This document shows, in pieces, positions 8,783 to 17,908 of a stretch of 64,000 nucleotides of DNA. The position numbers and the translations under genes are program-made. The notes below the pieces were generated by a model that worked only from the letters and a program-made list of their open reading frames with translations, searched no databases and was not told where the DNA came from. Source of the DNA: Shewanella sp. MBTL60-007 (GTDB lineage Bacteria; Pseudomonadota; Gammaproteobacteria; Enterobacterales; Shewanellaceae); assembly GCF_019654915.1 (NCBI RefSeq), contig NZ_BPET01000029.1:1-64000 (forward strand), written 5' to 3'. Numbering within the stretch: position 1 is the stretch's first letter; each line of letters begins with the position of its first letter.

Positions 8783-9691
8783 ATGAATCCTTGTTTAGCA
8801 GTATCGGTGCGCAATATTTCGCATCAGTTTGCCGGTTTTAGTGCACTGAATGATGTCAGCTTTGAGGTGGAGCGCGGGCAGACCATGGCGCTGTTAGGTC
8901 ATAATGGCGCGGGTAAATCCACCCTGATAAAAATTCTACTGGGTTTGCTCAAACCCTGTGCGGGCGAGGCGATTGTACTTGGGAAAAGCCATAGTGAGCT
9001 TAAGCAGCGCGCGGATCTCAGAATTGGCTATCTACCTGAGAATGTAAGCTTCTATGACAAGCTGACGGGCAAGGAGATTTTAAGTTACTTTGCCGCGCTT
9101 AAAAGGGTCACTAAACCACGAGTTAGCCAGCTTATCGAAGAGTTTGAACTAGGTTACGCCCAAGACAGGGCGCTAAAGACCTATTCGAAAGGGATGAAGC
9201 AGCGGCTAGGCTTTGCTCAGGCGATCTTGTGTCAGCCAGAGCTGCTACTACTTGATGAGCCAACGGTGGGGCTCGATCCTATGGCTTCACAGTTTCTATA
9301 TGGCAAAATCGATGAGCTTAAGCGACAGGGCTGCGGCGTTATCGTCTGCACCCATGAGTTATCGCTGATTGAGAATAACATCGATATCGCGCTGATTTTA
9401 GCTAAGGGTAAGAGCCTAGCACAGGGAAGTCTAGCCGAGCTTAGGCAAAACAGCGCCCTTAAAACTCGGCTAACATCGCCTAACTTGGCGGGCTGGGTTG
9501 CCCAAGAACCAAGTCTTGCGCCCTTTTATGCCGATGATGCGCTGTTGCTGGATCTTGAGTCTAAGGCTAAGGTGTTGCAGCTATTAATGTCTGAGTGCCA
9601 AGCCTATGATTTTAATCTTAAAGAGCCGACTCTGGCCGATATTTATCACTTTTATATGGGTCAGAATAAGCAAAGCGAAGTGGTGAATTAA
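8783..9691 (+). CDS. nosF: NosF-like ABC transporter ATP-binding protein
   Basis: ABC ATPase of 302 residues. Visible are Walker A GHNGAGKST, signature YSKGMKQR, Walker B LLLLDEP and a switch His in CTHE. ATG 8783 is chosen because GGAG lies five bases upstream; a TTG at 8762 would add seven residues without support. It powers the permease encoded next. By analogy with denitrification loci it drives maturation of a copper site, here probably that of SirA. Confidence 0.92.
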   Translation: MNPCLAVSVRNISHQFAGFSALNDVSFEVERGQTMALLGHNGAGKSTLIKILLGLLKPCAGEAIVLGKSHSELKQRADLRIGYLPENVSFYDKLTGKEILSYFAALKRVTKPRVSQLIEEFELGYAQDRALKTYSKGMKQRLGFAQAILCQPELLLLDEPTVGLDPMASQFLYGKIDELKRQGCGVIVCTHELSLIENNIDIALILAKGKSLAQGSLAELRQNSALKTRLTSPNLAGWVAQEPSLAPFYADDALLLDLESKAKVLQLLMSECQAYDFNLKEPTLADIYHFYMGQNKQSEVVN

Positions 9692-9692
9692 T

Positions 9693-10520
9693 ATGATGCA
9701 ATCTGTGGTGATGGTTATTGCTCAAAAAGAGATAAAAGATAGTTTACGTAATCGCTGGGTTATTTTTATCGCGTTGATATTTTTGATTTTGTCTCTTAGC
9801 GTTACCTTCGCAGGAAGCGCTGTCGCCGGGCATCTTTCTCTGCCGGAACTTGATACCTTGATGTCGAGCCTATCGACGGTTTCAGTATTTATAATCCCCT
9901 TAGCGGCGATGCTAGTGAGCTACGATGCCTTTGTCGGTGAAGATGAGTCTGGAACCCTACTGTTGTTAATGTCCTACCCTATTAGCCGATTGCAGATTTT
10001 AATGGGTAAGCTACTGGGTCACGGTCTGATCATGAGTGCGACTAGCTGTTTTGCATTTGGATTAACAGCAGTGTTGCTACTGCTCTTCGGTGAGGCCTAT
10101 GAAGCGCAAGTGGTGCTAAGTCGGTTTGCTCAGTTTATTGTCAGCAGTATCTTACTCGCCATCACCTTTATTTTGCTGGGCTATATAGTCAGCCTTAAAT
10201 CGACAGAGAAGGCTAAGGCGGTGGGCAGTATTTTATTTTTATGGTTTGTGTTTGTGTTGATTTACGATTTGATCTTGCTGGCGATATTAGTGGCGGATCT
10301 GTCTTTTATGAATCAGTACCTGATTAATGCCTTAATTGCACTTAACCCAACGGATCTGTATCGAGCGGTAAACTTAATTGGTTCAGATACGGGGAGCGGC
10401 AGTCTCGCGTTGCTCTCCTCGTCGACCATGGGAAAGCTGGGCTTTTACAGTGCCATGTTACTGTGGAGCTTGGCATTGTTGGCTATCGCTCATCGGGTAT
10501 TTCAGCGCCGGACCCTGTGA
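9693..10520 (+). CDS. nosY: NosY-like ABC transporter permease
   Basis: Inner-membrane permease of 275 residues with about six hydrophobic helices, ABC-2/NosY type (N-terminal AQKEIKDSLRNRW and FVGEDESGTLLLLMSYPISRLQ). It begins one base after the nosF stop, so the two are co-translated. It completes the nosLDFY set. The block ends without an obvious intrinsic terminator. Confidence 0.92.
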   Translation: MMQSVVMVIAQKEIKDSLRNRWVIFIALIFLILSLSVTFAGSAVAGHLSLPELDTLMSSLSTVSVFIIPLAAMLVSYDAFVGEDESGTLLLLMSYPISRLQILMGKLLGHGLIMSATSCFAFGLTAVLLLLFGEAYEAQVVLSRFAQFIVSSILLAITFILLGYIVSLKSTEKAKAVGSILFLWFVFVLIYDLILLAILVADLSFMNQYLINALIALNPTDLYRAVNLIGSDTGSGSLALLSSSTMGKLGFYSAMLLWSLALLAIAHRVFQRRTL

Positions 10521-10795
10521 GCCTAACTGTTTAGGTGAGTCTATGTGGTATTTCTGTGCTGCGAGTAATGATTCCTGATTTTAATCGGTTAATAGGCGGG
10601 AAGTGGGAATATTTGTATTGAATGTTGGATGCATAGTTCCATTAAAATGTGATATATGTGAGCGTAAACAAGCAGATCGTGATTGCTTGATTTAATATTC
10701 GGCGGAAGTCACATTTTTAATAATCTATTTTAGTAAACTAACATTAAGATTCATTAATAACTTAGTCGTAGTCAATTGATTTAAAGAGGTTTAAG

Positions 10796-12079
10796 GTGCA
10801 TAAAGTTACTCCTTATCTGGAGTTGGATGAAGAGGCCAAACAGTTAATTGATCATGCGAACAGTAAAACCATTACCTTAACGGTATCGGAGTCTGCGGTT
10901 TTACATCAATTGATCCTCTCCATGAGTTCTGTATGCACTAAAGAAGAGTTATTGGCTGCAGGCTGGCCCGATCGCGTTGTTGCAGCGACCTCACTAACCC
11001 AGTGTGTCAGTACCCTTAGAAAGAAACTAGAGCCCTATCCTGAGGTGGTACTTAGAACCATTGCGGGTCGCGGTTATCAGCTCAATGTCTCTACTCGCTC
11101 CCATATCAAGATGCTCGCGGTTAACGATCCTGAGTCTATGCGTGCGGCTATCGTAGATGTCTCTTTACTGGTGAAAATTAGCGGTATCGTTATTGCGATA
11201 CTTATCTGTCTCTCTATCTGGTATTTCAGTGATTATCACGGTGTGATCAAGGCTAAGAATAGTTGGAGTTCGGATAAGAATATCGAGTTAAACATTGGTG
11301 GTATCAAACAGGATGTGCAGCTTATCCATAAAGATAATGTTAGCCACCTGCATGCCTCTATGTGGCAAAAGCATCTGGCGCCTGAGTCAAATCACTTAGA
11401 GGATATTAGCCAATTTAAGGGCTTTGCTGTCACTGACGGTAATTACTACTCTATGGCTGTGTGTCCTGAGGCCAGTGCTTATGGTTGCTCCGGCAAGGGC
11501 TTAATCAATATCACTGCAATCGATTTGACGCCAGCCGGCTTAAACATGAAGACCTTTACCGAGCTGACCCATAAGATGGAGCAACGCATTCGCTACAACC
11601 GAGTGATAATTCCCCATGATGAGCCTGGTACCAGCGGTTTTATCGAACATCATTATCATGCCGATGTATATTTCCCTGTGAAGGATAATATGTTGGTACG
11701 CTCTGACATCAGCCTATCGTTGATTTATGAGGGAGAGAATACTGGTAAATTTTACTCAGCAGCCTGCGTTACCGATGAAGAGTGTAAGACCACCCCAATC
11801 AAGTATAAGATTAAGGGCAACTTTACTCAGTATCAGGAGAAAATAGACAATCTGGACGTGGATGTATTCCACGTTAAAGTGGCGCAAAAAGAGCTGCTAA
11901 AACCGGATCAGGTCAGTTCATCTGCCATGCATTTTTATCGTGAGATCCGCAAGCATGAGATCATCGATAGTGACCTGTATTTCTACCGCATATACAAAGA
12001 TCCCGACACGGCAGTTTGGATTGTGCCTATCTTAGGTAACCTCGTTGCTTGGTATGAGTATGACAAGGTAAAGCTTTAA
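10796..12079 (+). CDS. ToxR/CadC-like membrane-bound winged-helix transcriptional regulator
   Basis: 427 residues from a GTG start with GAGG upstream. Residues about 15-100 form an OmpR/PhoB-type winged helix (LTVSESAVLHQLI, then RTIAGRGYQL). A single membrane helix (about 122-146) follows, then a periplasmic domain of some 280 residues with two Cys pairs (VCPEASAYGC and CVTDEEC) that could form disulfides. This is the one-component ToxR/CadC architecture, in which the periplasmic domain senses a signal and the cytoplasmic domain binds DNA. It lies just downstream of the sir-nos block in the same direction and may regulate it. The signal is unknown. Confidence 0.75.
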   Translation: MHKVTPYLELDEEAKQLIDHANSKTITLTVSESAVLHQLILSMSSVCTKEELLAAGWPDRVVAATSLTQCVSTLRKKLEPYPEVVLRTIAGRGYQLNVSTRSHIKMLAVNDPESMRAAIVDVSLLVKISGIVIAILICLSIWYFSDYHGVIKAKNSWSSDKNIELNIGGIKQDVQLIHKDNVSHLHASMWQKHLAPESNHLEDISQFKGFAVTDGNYYSMAVCPEASAYGCSGKGLINITAIDLTPAGLNMKTFTELTHKMEQRIRYNRVIIPHDEPGTSGFIEHHYHADVYFPVKDNMLVRSDISLSLIYEGENTGKFYSAACVTDEECKTTPIKYKIKGNFTQYQEKIDNLDVDVFHVKVAQKELLKPDQVSSSAMHFYREIRKHEIIDSDLYFYRIYKDPDTAVWIVPILGNLVAWYEYDKVKL

Positions 12080-12140
12080 TAAAAGAAGGTACAAGGTTTA
12101 AAAGCAGGTACTAGGTTCTAGGAAAAGCAGGGCCTAGGGC

Positions 12141-12480
12141 AAGCTAAGACGGTACAAGCTAAGACGGGGCAAGCTAAGACGGTAGAAGCTAAGACGGTAG
12201 AAGCTAAGACGGTAGAAGCTAAGACGGTAGAAGCTAAGACGGAAAAGCCAAGATAACTGCGTGCCTTCTTTTGATTGTATAGAAGGACGCAGTCCGCTCT
12301 AGCCGCGAAGCGTTCTAGATTCTAGGGTCTAGGGCAAGCTAAGACGGTAGAAGCTAAGACGGAAAAGCCAAGATAACTGCGAGCCTTCTTTTGATTGTAT
12401 AGAAGGACGCAGTCCGCTCTCGCAGCGAAGCGTTCTAGATTCTAGGATCTAGGGCAAGCTAAGACGGATAAAGCCGGTAA
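12141..12480 (+). repeat. Tandem 15-bp repeats nested in a duplicated 120-bp unit
   Basis: The 15-bp word AAGCTAAGACGGTAG (last bases variable) is repeated at 12141, 12156, 12171, 12186, 12201, 12216 and 12231, again at 12336 and 12351, and once at 12456. A 120-bp block beginning at 12241 is repeated at 12361 with few changes. It contains CAGTCCGCTCT and GCGAAGCGTTCTAG. A third partial copy of the block is at about 12541-12578. The array is non-coding and lies between the regulator gene and the rbs operon. Confidence 0.9.
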
Positions 12481-12616
12481 AGCAAAAGCTAGCAAGCGGC
12501 AAAGGTGGTGCTGTTGGCTTTTGCTGTTCCTAGCAGGGCGTAGCCCGCTCTCGCAGCGAAGCGCCCTAGGATCTAGGTCCTTCTTTTAAAGCAAAGACGT
12601 AAACCCTATTGTAGGT

Positions 12617-12630
12617 CGGCATTTATGCCG
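12617..12630. repeat. REP-like palindrome
   Basis: CGGCAT and ATGCCG flank two bases, in the context GTAGGTCGGCATTTATGCCG. It resembles short palindromic intergenic repeats dispersed in gammaproteobacterial genomes. It lies between the tandem repeats and the rbs promoter. Confidence 0.4.
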
Positions 12631-12773
12631 TCATGCCAATTAAATATAAGCCAAGAACACAGATTTACTAACCATATCTTCACATGGTTTCCTCCCTTTA
12701 CTCACTTCTTTCCGCTATTGATCCCAGAGATTTTGTTAGATCCTTCACAGATCTTATTCTTGAATCATGCAAT

Positions 12774-12789
12774 ATCGAAACGTTTCGAT
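12774..12789. promoter_or_regulatory. RbsR operator 1
   Basis: ATCGAAACGTTTCGAT is a perfect 16-bp palindrome with the central CG and AAAC/GTTT half-sites expected for a LacI-family repressor. It lies about 100 bases upstream of rbsD, and a LacI-family repressor gene ends the operon. Confidence 0.88.
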
Positions 12790-12806
12790 TAATCTCGCGC
12801 TATCTT

Positions 12807-12822
12807 ATCGAAACGTTTCGAT
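12807..12822. promoter_or_regulatory. RbsR operator 2
   Basis: Identical 16-bp palindrome, 33 bases centre-to-centre from the first (about three helical turns), so two RbsR dimers could bind the same DNA face. Both sites probably overlap the rbsD promoter. Confidence 0.88.
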
Positions 12823-12884
12823 CGAATGGCTTGGCGGTGAAGAACATCTGCCGTGATGCATAGCAAAATACTTTAGGTTGATAG

Positions 12885-13304
12885 ATGAACAAACACGCTC
12901 TACTCAATGCAGATATGAACTACCTAGCGGCAACATTGGGGCATACCGATGAAGTCACGATTTGTGATGCGGGATTACCGATTCCTGCACAGGTGCAACG
13001 TATTGATCTGGCGTTGACCCATGGGGTGCCAGGCTTTATTGCAACCGTTAAGGTTTGGCTAGCAAGTTCGCAAATTGAGGGCGTGGTGATGGCAGAGGAG
13101 TTTGCCGATGTCAGCCCTGAGTGTCATCAACAATTGCTGGCTGAAATTGAAGCAGAGCAGCAAGCGACAGGCCGAAAATTGACTGTTGAGTACATTAGCC
13201 ACGAGGCATTTAAACAGCGTACAAGGCATAGCCGCGCGGTGATCCGTACGGGCGAGTGTACGCCTTACGCCAACGTGATTTTTAAAACCGGTGTTGTATT
13301 TTAA
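12885..13304 (+). CDS. rbsD: D-ribose pyranase RbsD
   Basis: Cytoplasmic enzyme of 139 residues converting beta-pyranose to beta-furanose ribose, feeding ribokinase. The family features are visible: conserved His near the N-terminus ([16 protein letters not shown]), [13 protein letters not shown] and a terminal [12 protein letters not shown]. It is the first gene of rbsDACBKR and lies 17 bases before rbsA. Confidence 0.95.
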   Translation: MNKHALLNADMNYLAATLGHTDEVTICDAGLPIPAQVQRIDLALTHGVPGFIATVKVWLASSQIEGVVMAEEFADVSPECHQQLLAEIEAEQQATGRKLTVEYISHEAFKQRTRHSRAVIRTGECTPYANVIFKTGVVF

Positions 13305-13321
13305 GCTTAGCGGAGTCACCT

Positions 13322-14827
13322 ATGACCCAAGCCATATTGCAGTTACAAGCCATTGAAAAGTCTTTCCCTGGGGTTAAAGCCCTAGACAAAGCCTGTTTAA
13401 ATGTTTATCCAGGCCAAGTGATGGCATTGATGGGCGAAAATGGCGCAGGCAAGTCCACCTTAATGAAAGTGCTCACTGGGATCTATGCATTAGATGCCGG
13501 TCGCATTATCTATCAAGGTGAAACGCGCACTTTCAACGGCCCCCGAGATTCACAAGCCGCCGGTATTAGCATTATCCATCAGGAGCTAAACCTATTACCT
13601 GAGCTCACCATCGCCGAAAATATCTTTCTTGGTCGTGAAATTACATCCGCCTTTGGCCGCATCCTTTGGGATGAGATGAATGCACAGGCCGCGGCGCTGT
13701 TAGCACGCTTAGCCATTACCCATGCGCCGCAAACACGGGTGGGTGACTTGAGCTTAGGCGAGCAGCAGATGGTCGAGATAGCCAAGGCTATCTCCTTTGA
13801 CTCTAAAGTCATCATCATGGATGAACCGACCGATGCGCTTACCGACGTAGAGACTCAATCGCTATTTAAGGTGATTAATGAGCTGCGCGATCAGGGCTGT
13901 GGCATCGTTTATATCTCCCACCGCATGCAAGAGATCTTTACTATTTGTGATGCGGTTACCGTATTGCGTGACGGCAGCTTCATCCACGAATGTGCCATCG
14001 CCGATATTGATGAAGACCGTCTAATCGAGCGTATGGTTGGCCGTAAATTGGCGGACCAATATCCGCGTATCGCTAATACACACCAAGGCTGCAGACTCGC
14101 GGTTAGCGAGCTATCGGGCGTAGGGGTTAATAACGTCAGCTTTAGCCTTAACAAGGGCGAGATCTTAGGTTTCTCAGGCTTGATGGGCGCAGGGCGTACC
14201 GAGTTGATGAAAATCATCTTTGGCGCGAGCGCTAAAACTCAGGGGGAGATTAACCTAAACGGCAATCCCATCAAGGTGAACAGTCCTCAGCAAGCGCTTG
14301 ATGCGGGCATCGCCTATATTTCTGAAGATCGCAAGGGAGACGGCTTACTGCTGGACCTGTCGGTTAAAGAAAACATGTCTATTTGTGCACTCTCAAAGCT
14401 CAGCAGTGGACTACAACTGCGTCATCAAGATGAGGTCTCTGAAGTCGATCATTTCATTGGTGCGTTTAATATCAAGACGCCGACTCGAGATGCACGCATA
14501 GGTAATCTGTCGGGCGGAAATCAACAGAAAGTCGCCATTGCCAAGGGCTTAATGACACAACCTCAGGTGCTGATCTTAGATGAGCCAACTCGTGGTGTGG
14601 ATGTTGGGGCGAAAAAAGAGATCTACGATCTGATTAACCGCTTCAAAGCCGATGGCATGAGCATCATTTTAGTGTCATCGGATATGCCGGAGTTAATGGG
14701 CATGTCGGATCGTATTTTAGTGATGCATCAAGGCCAGATCACCGGTGAATTCGATGCCGCCCAAGCAGAACAGGAAACCATTCTTGCTTGCGCAGTCGGT
14801 AAAACATTAAACAAGGATATTGCATGA
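13322..14827 (+). CDS. rbsA: Ribose ABC transporter ATP-binding protein RbsA
   Basis: Sugar-type ABC ATPase of 501 residues with two nucleotide-binding domains. The first has Walker [10 protein letters not shown], signature LSLGEQQ and Walker B IIMDEP. The second has the degenerate P-loop GLMGAGRTE, signature LSGGNQQ and [10 protein letters not shown]. This asymmetry is normal for the CUT2 family. It energises ribose uptake through RbsC. The last four bases overlap the start of rbsC (ATGA), giving translational coupling. Confidence 0.96.
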   Translation: MTQAILQLQAIEKSFPGVKALDKACLNVYPGQVMALMGENGAGKSTLMKVLTGIYALDAGRIIYQGETRTFNGPRDSQAAGISIIHQELNLLPELTIAENIFLGREITSAFGRILWDEMNAQAAALLARLAITHAPQTRVGDLSLGEQQMVEIAKAISFDSKVIIMDEPTDALTDVETQSLFKVINELRDQGCGIVYISHRMQEIFTICDAVTVLRDGSFIHECAIADIDEDRLIERMVGRKLADQYPRIANTHQGCRLAVSELSGVGVNNVSFSLNKGEILGFSGLMGAGRTELMKIIFGASAKTQGEINLNGNPIKVNSPQQALDAGIAYISEDRKGDGLLLDLSVKENMSICALSKLSSGLQLRHQDEVSEVDHFIGAFNIKTPTRDARIGNLSGGNQQKVAIAKGLMTQPQVLILDEPTRGVDVGAKKEIYDLINRFKADGMSIILVSSDMPELMGMSDRILVMHQGQITGEFDAAQAEQETILACAVGKTLNKDIA

Positions 14828-15798
14828 GCCAGTCAATAACAGCGCAACCATTTTACAAGCGCATTAATAAAGCTTGGTTGATTGAGAATAAGTCTCTCAT
14901 CGCCTTAATGTGTCTGATTTTCGTGGTGTCACTGCTGAGCCCAAATTTTTTAACCGTCGATAACTTACTCAATATTTTCCGTCAAACCTCAATTAACGCG
15001 ATTATTGCGGTTGGCATGACTATCGTTATTCTCACCGCTGGTATCGACTTGAGTGTCGGCTCGGTTTTGGCCTTAAGCGGCGCGATTGTGGCAACTCTAA
15101 TCGGCATGGATGTGCCTGTTATGGTGGCCTTGCCTGTGGCGCTGATTGCTGGCGCGGCATTAGGGGCGATTAGCGGCATTATTGTCGCTAAGGGCAAGGT
15201 GCAGGCTTTTATCGCCACGCTGGTGACCATGACATTGCTGCGCGGTGTGACCATGGTTTATACCGATGGCCGCCCAGTACCGACAGGCTTTAGCGAGACT
15301 GCCGACAGCTTTACTTGGTTAGGCACAGGTTATCTGCTGGGCATTCCTGTGCCTGTGTGGTTGATGGCGATGGTGTTTGCTGCTGCTTGGTATCTGCTAA
15401 ATCATACTCGTTTTGGTCGTTATATTTACGCCGTGGGTGGCAATGAGTCGGCGGCCCGTTTATCGGGGATCGCGGTCGATAAAGTTAAGATTGCAGCTTA
15501 CGCTATCTGTGGCTCGATGGCGGCTTTGGCGGGGATTATCGTCACCGCGCGTCTGTCCTCTGCGCAGCCAACGGCAGGTATGGGCTATGAGCTCGATGCG
15601 ATTGCAGCCGTGGTACTCGGTGGCACCAGCTTAATGGGCGGTAAGGGCCGCATCATGGGAACCTTAATTGGCGCGCTGATCATCGGTTTCTTAAATAACG
15701 CATTAAACCTGCTGGATGTCTCCTCTTATTACCAGATGATTGCTAAAGCCAGCGTTATCTTGTTAGCGGTACTTATCGACACTAAGCAAAAAGCGTAA
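14824..15798 (+). CDS. rbsC: Ribose ABC transporter permease RbsC
   Basis: Inner-membrane permease of 324 residues with about 8-10 helices, CUT2 type ([22 protein letters not shown] and [21 protein letters not shown]). It forms the ribose channel with RbsA and receives ribose from RbsB. Its start overlaps the rbsA stop. Confidence 0.96.
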   Translation: MSQSITAQPFYKRINKAWLIENKSLIALMCLIFVVSLLSPNFLTVDNLLNIFRQTSINAIIAVGMTIVILTAGIDLSVGSVLALSGAIVATLIGMDVPVMVALPVALIAGAALGAISGIIVAKGKVQAFIATLVTMTLLRGVTMVYTDGRPVPTGFSETADSFTWLGTGYLLGIPVPVWLMAMVFAAAWYLLNHTRFGRYIYAVGGNESAARLSGIAVDKVKIAAYAICGSMAALAGIIVTARLSSAQPTAGMGYELDAIAAVVLGGTSLMGGKGRIMGTLIGALIIGFLNNALNLLDVSSYYQMIAKASVILLAVLIDTKQKA

Positions 15799-15808
15799 TT
15801 TCGGTTCG

Positions 15809-15835
15809 GCAGGGGCGTTTATCGTCCCTGCTTTT
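15809..15835 (+). terminator. Terminator-like hairpin between rbsC and rbsB
   Basis: GCAGGGGCG (15809-15817) pairs with CGTCCCTGC (15823-15831), nine pairs with one G-U, a five-base loop and TTTT after it. Since rbsK and rbsR lie further on, it is more likely a partial terminator or a 3'-end stabiliser that sets different transcript levels. Confidence 0.7.
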
Positions 15836-15898
15836 GTTCTGAAAGTTCTTATCATTCTAGAGTCTACTATCATAAAGGCTGGGTATTGAAAGGCGATT

Positions 15899-16798
15899 AT
15901 GAAGCAACGTATTAATAAGAAAGCATCAATGATGTTAGCGGTAGCGTTACTGCCGAGTGCGATATCTTTTGGCGCCAGCGCCCAAGACGCCATCGCTATC
16001 GTGTTGTCGACGATGAATAACCCCTTCTTCGTTACCATGAAAGATGGCGCCGAAGCCAAGGCCAAAGAGCTTGGCTACAAGCTGATTGCACTGGACTCGC
16101 AAAACGATCCAAGCAAGGAGCTGGCAAACGTAGAAGATCTCACTATGCGTGGTGTTAAGGCTATCTTGATTAACCCGACCGATGCACTAGCTGTGACCAA
16201 TGCGATCCGCACCGCTAACCGCGCCAATATTCCGGTTCTGACATTAGATAGAACCGCTGAACGTGGCGACATCGTCAGCCATATTGCCTCAGATAATATC
16301 GCTGGTGGTGAGCTCGCGGGGCAGTTTATTGCCGAGCAACTGGGGGCGAATGCCAAGGTTATCCAGCTTGAAGGTATTGCTGGTACTTCTGCCGCCCGTG
16401 AGCGCGGTGAAGGTTTTGATAATGCGGTTAAAGCGTATGACTTAAACATGCTCTCGAGTCAGCCTGCAGACTTTGACCGTTCAAAAGGCTTAAACGTGAT
16501 GGAAAATATGCTTGCCGCCAATGGCGATGTGCAGGCGGTGTTCGCCCAGAACGATGAGATGGCCTTAGGTGCCCTACGCGCCATTGAAGCCGCAGGTAAG
16601 CAGGTGATGGTCATTGGCTTTGACGGTACAGATGAAGGGATTGCCGCCGTTAGGCGCAAACAGTTATCGGCAACGGTTGCCCAGCAGCCAGAGCTGCTCG
16701 GTGCAACTGCGATAGCCACAGCTGATAGGCTATTAAAAGGCCAAGTCGTTGAAAAATCTATTCCTGTAGCGTTAAAAATCATTACTCAAACACAGTAA
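15899..16798 (+). CDS. rbsB: Periplasmic ribose-binding protein RbsB
   Basis: Exported sugar-binding protein of 299 residues with a signal peptide ending near ASA-Q (residue 28). The type I periplasmic-binding fold is recognisable from [56 protein letters not shown] and VIGFDGT. It delivers ribose to RbsAC. It is separated from rbsC by 100 bases with a hairpin, unlike the tight rbsDAC spacing. Confidence 0.96.
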   Translation: MKQRINKKASMMLAVALLPSAISFGASAQDAIAIVLSTMNNPFFVTMKDGAEAKAKELGYKLIALDSQNDPSKELANVEDLTMRGVKAILINPTDALAVTNAIRTANRANIPVLTLDRTAERGDIVSHIASDNIAGGELAGQFIAEQLGANAKVIQLEGIAGTSAARERGEGFDNAVKAYDLNMLSSQPADFDRSKGLNVMENMLAANGDVQAVFAQNDEMALGALRAIEAAGKQVMVIGFDGTDEGIAAVRRKQLSATVAQQPELLGATAIATADRLLKGQVVEKSIPVALKIITQTQ

Positions 16799-16947
16799 TC
16801 TTACTAATAATTTGTCACACTAGCCTACATATATATGTGCACTCTAAAGTGCGTGCCTATTGAGCTAGTATCATTGGTGTATTTTCCCTCTGAGCCCAAC
16901 ATCATTGCGAGCTGGGTATTTGCTACAGAGGTCATCGAGGAAAGTTA

Positions 16948-17865
16948 ATGTCTCAGTTAATCGTTTTAGGCAGTGTGAATGCCGACCATGTTCTTCAAGT
17001 GCCTTCTTTTCCACGCCCAGGGGAAACCTTACATGGCCATAACTATCAGGTCATTCCCGGTGGTAAAGGGGCTAATCAGGCGGTAGCTGCTGCACGCCTT
17101 GGTGCCGATATCGGTTTTATCGCCTGTGTGGGTGACGACAGTTTTGGTCAAAATATTCGTCAGGCTTTTGCTCAGGACGGTATGGATATTTCTGCTGTAC
17201 ACATGATTGACAATACGCCGACGGGTATTGCGATGATCCAAGTGAGCGAGAGTGGCGAAAACAGTATCTGTATTGCCGCAGCCGCGAACGATGGGTTAAC
17301 CTCCGAGATCGTTGAGCAGCACGGCGAGAAGATTGAGCAAGCCAAATACCTGTTGATGCAGTTAGAAACCCCGCTTGCGGGCATCGAGCTTGCTGCCAGC
17401 ATTGCTAAAGCCCAAGGGACTCAGGTGGTATTAAATCCAGCACCTGCACGTAGCCTACCGGATGCACTTCTCGCTATGGTGGATATCATTACCCCAAATG
17501 AGACCGAAGCCGAACTGTTAACAGGTGTGGCCGTGACGGATGCAGGCAGCGCTGCAAAAGCGGCACAAGTGCTACATGACAAAGGCATCGCTACCGTGAT
17601 GATCACCCTAGGTTCGAAAGGTGTTTACTTGAGTGAGCAGGGGACGGGCAAAATCATTCCTGGCTTTAAGGTACAGGCAACCGATACTACGGCCGCTGGC
17701 GACACCTTTAACGGCGCACTTGTGACTGCGTTATTGGAAGGGCAAACAATGGATAATGCGATTGTCTTTGCCCATGGTGCAGCGGCGATTTCGGTGACGC
17801 GCTTTGGCGCACAAACTTCAATTCCATCACGGGATGAAGTTGAGCAGTTTATCGCAACGAACTAA
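16948..17865 (+). CDS. rbsK: Ribokinase RbsK
   Basis: PfkB-family kinase of 305 residues, ATP-dependent phosphorylation of ribose to ribose 5-phosphate. Motifs seen: GSVNADHVLQV at the N-terminus, the GGKGANQAVAAARLG substrate loop and the catalytic ATDTTAAGDTFNGAL segment with the Asp base. It follows rbsB after 149 bases and precedes rbsR. Confidence 0.96.
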   Translation: MSQLIVLGSVNADHVLQVPSFPRPGETLHGHNYQVIPGGKGANQAVAAARLGADIGFIACVGDDSFGQNIRQAFAQDGMDISAVHMIDNTPTGIAMIQVSESGENSICIAAAANDGLTSEIVEQHGEKIEQAKYLLMQLETPLAGIELAASIAKAQGTQVVLNPAPARSLPDALLAMVDIITPNETEAELLTGVAVTDAGSAAKAAQVLHDKGIATVMITLGSKGVYLSEQGTGKIIPGFKVQATDTTAAGDTFNGALVTALLEGQTMDNAIVFAHGAAAISVTRFGAQTSIPSRDEVEQFIATN

Positions 17866-17908
17866 TCTGCGATTGAATTTTAATAGTAATTAAGGAAGTT
17901 ATCTCCCA

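Noticed and set aside
10521..10795. Terminator or operator search between nosY and the regulator
   Set aside because: No convincing hairpin with T-run or clear palindrome was found.
12141..12480. CRISPR array considered for the tandem repeats
   Set aside because: Units are 15 bp and directly adjacent, with no unique spacers and no cas genes.
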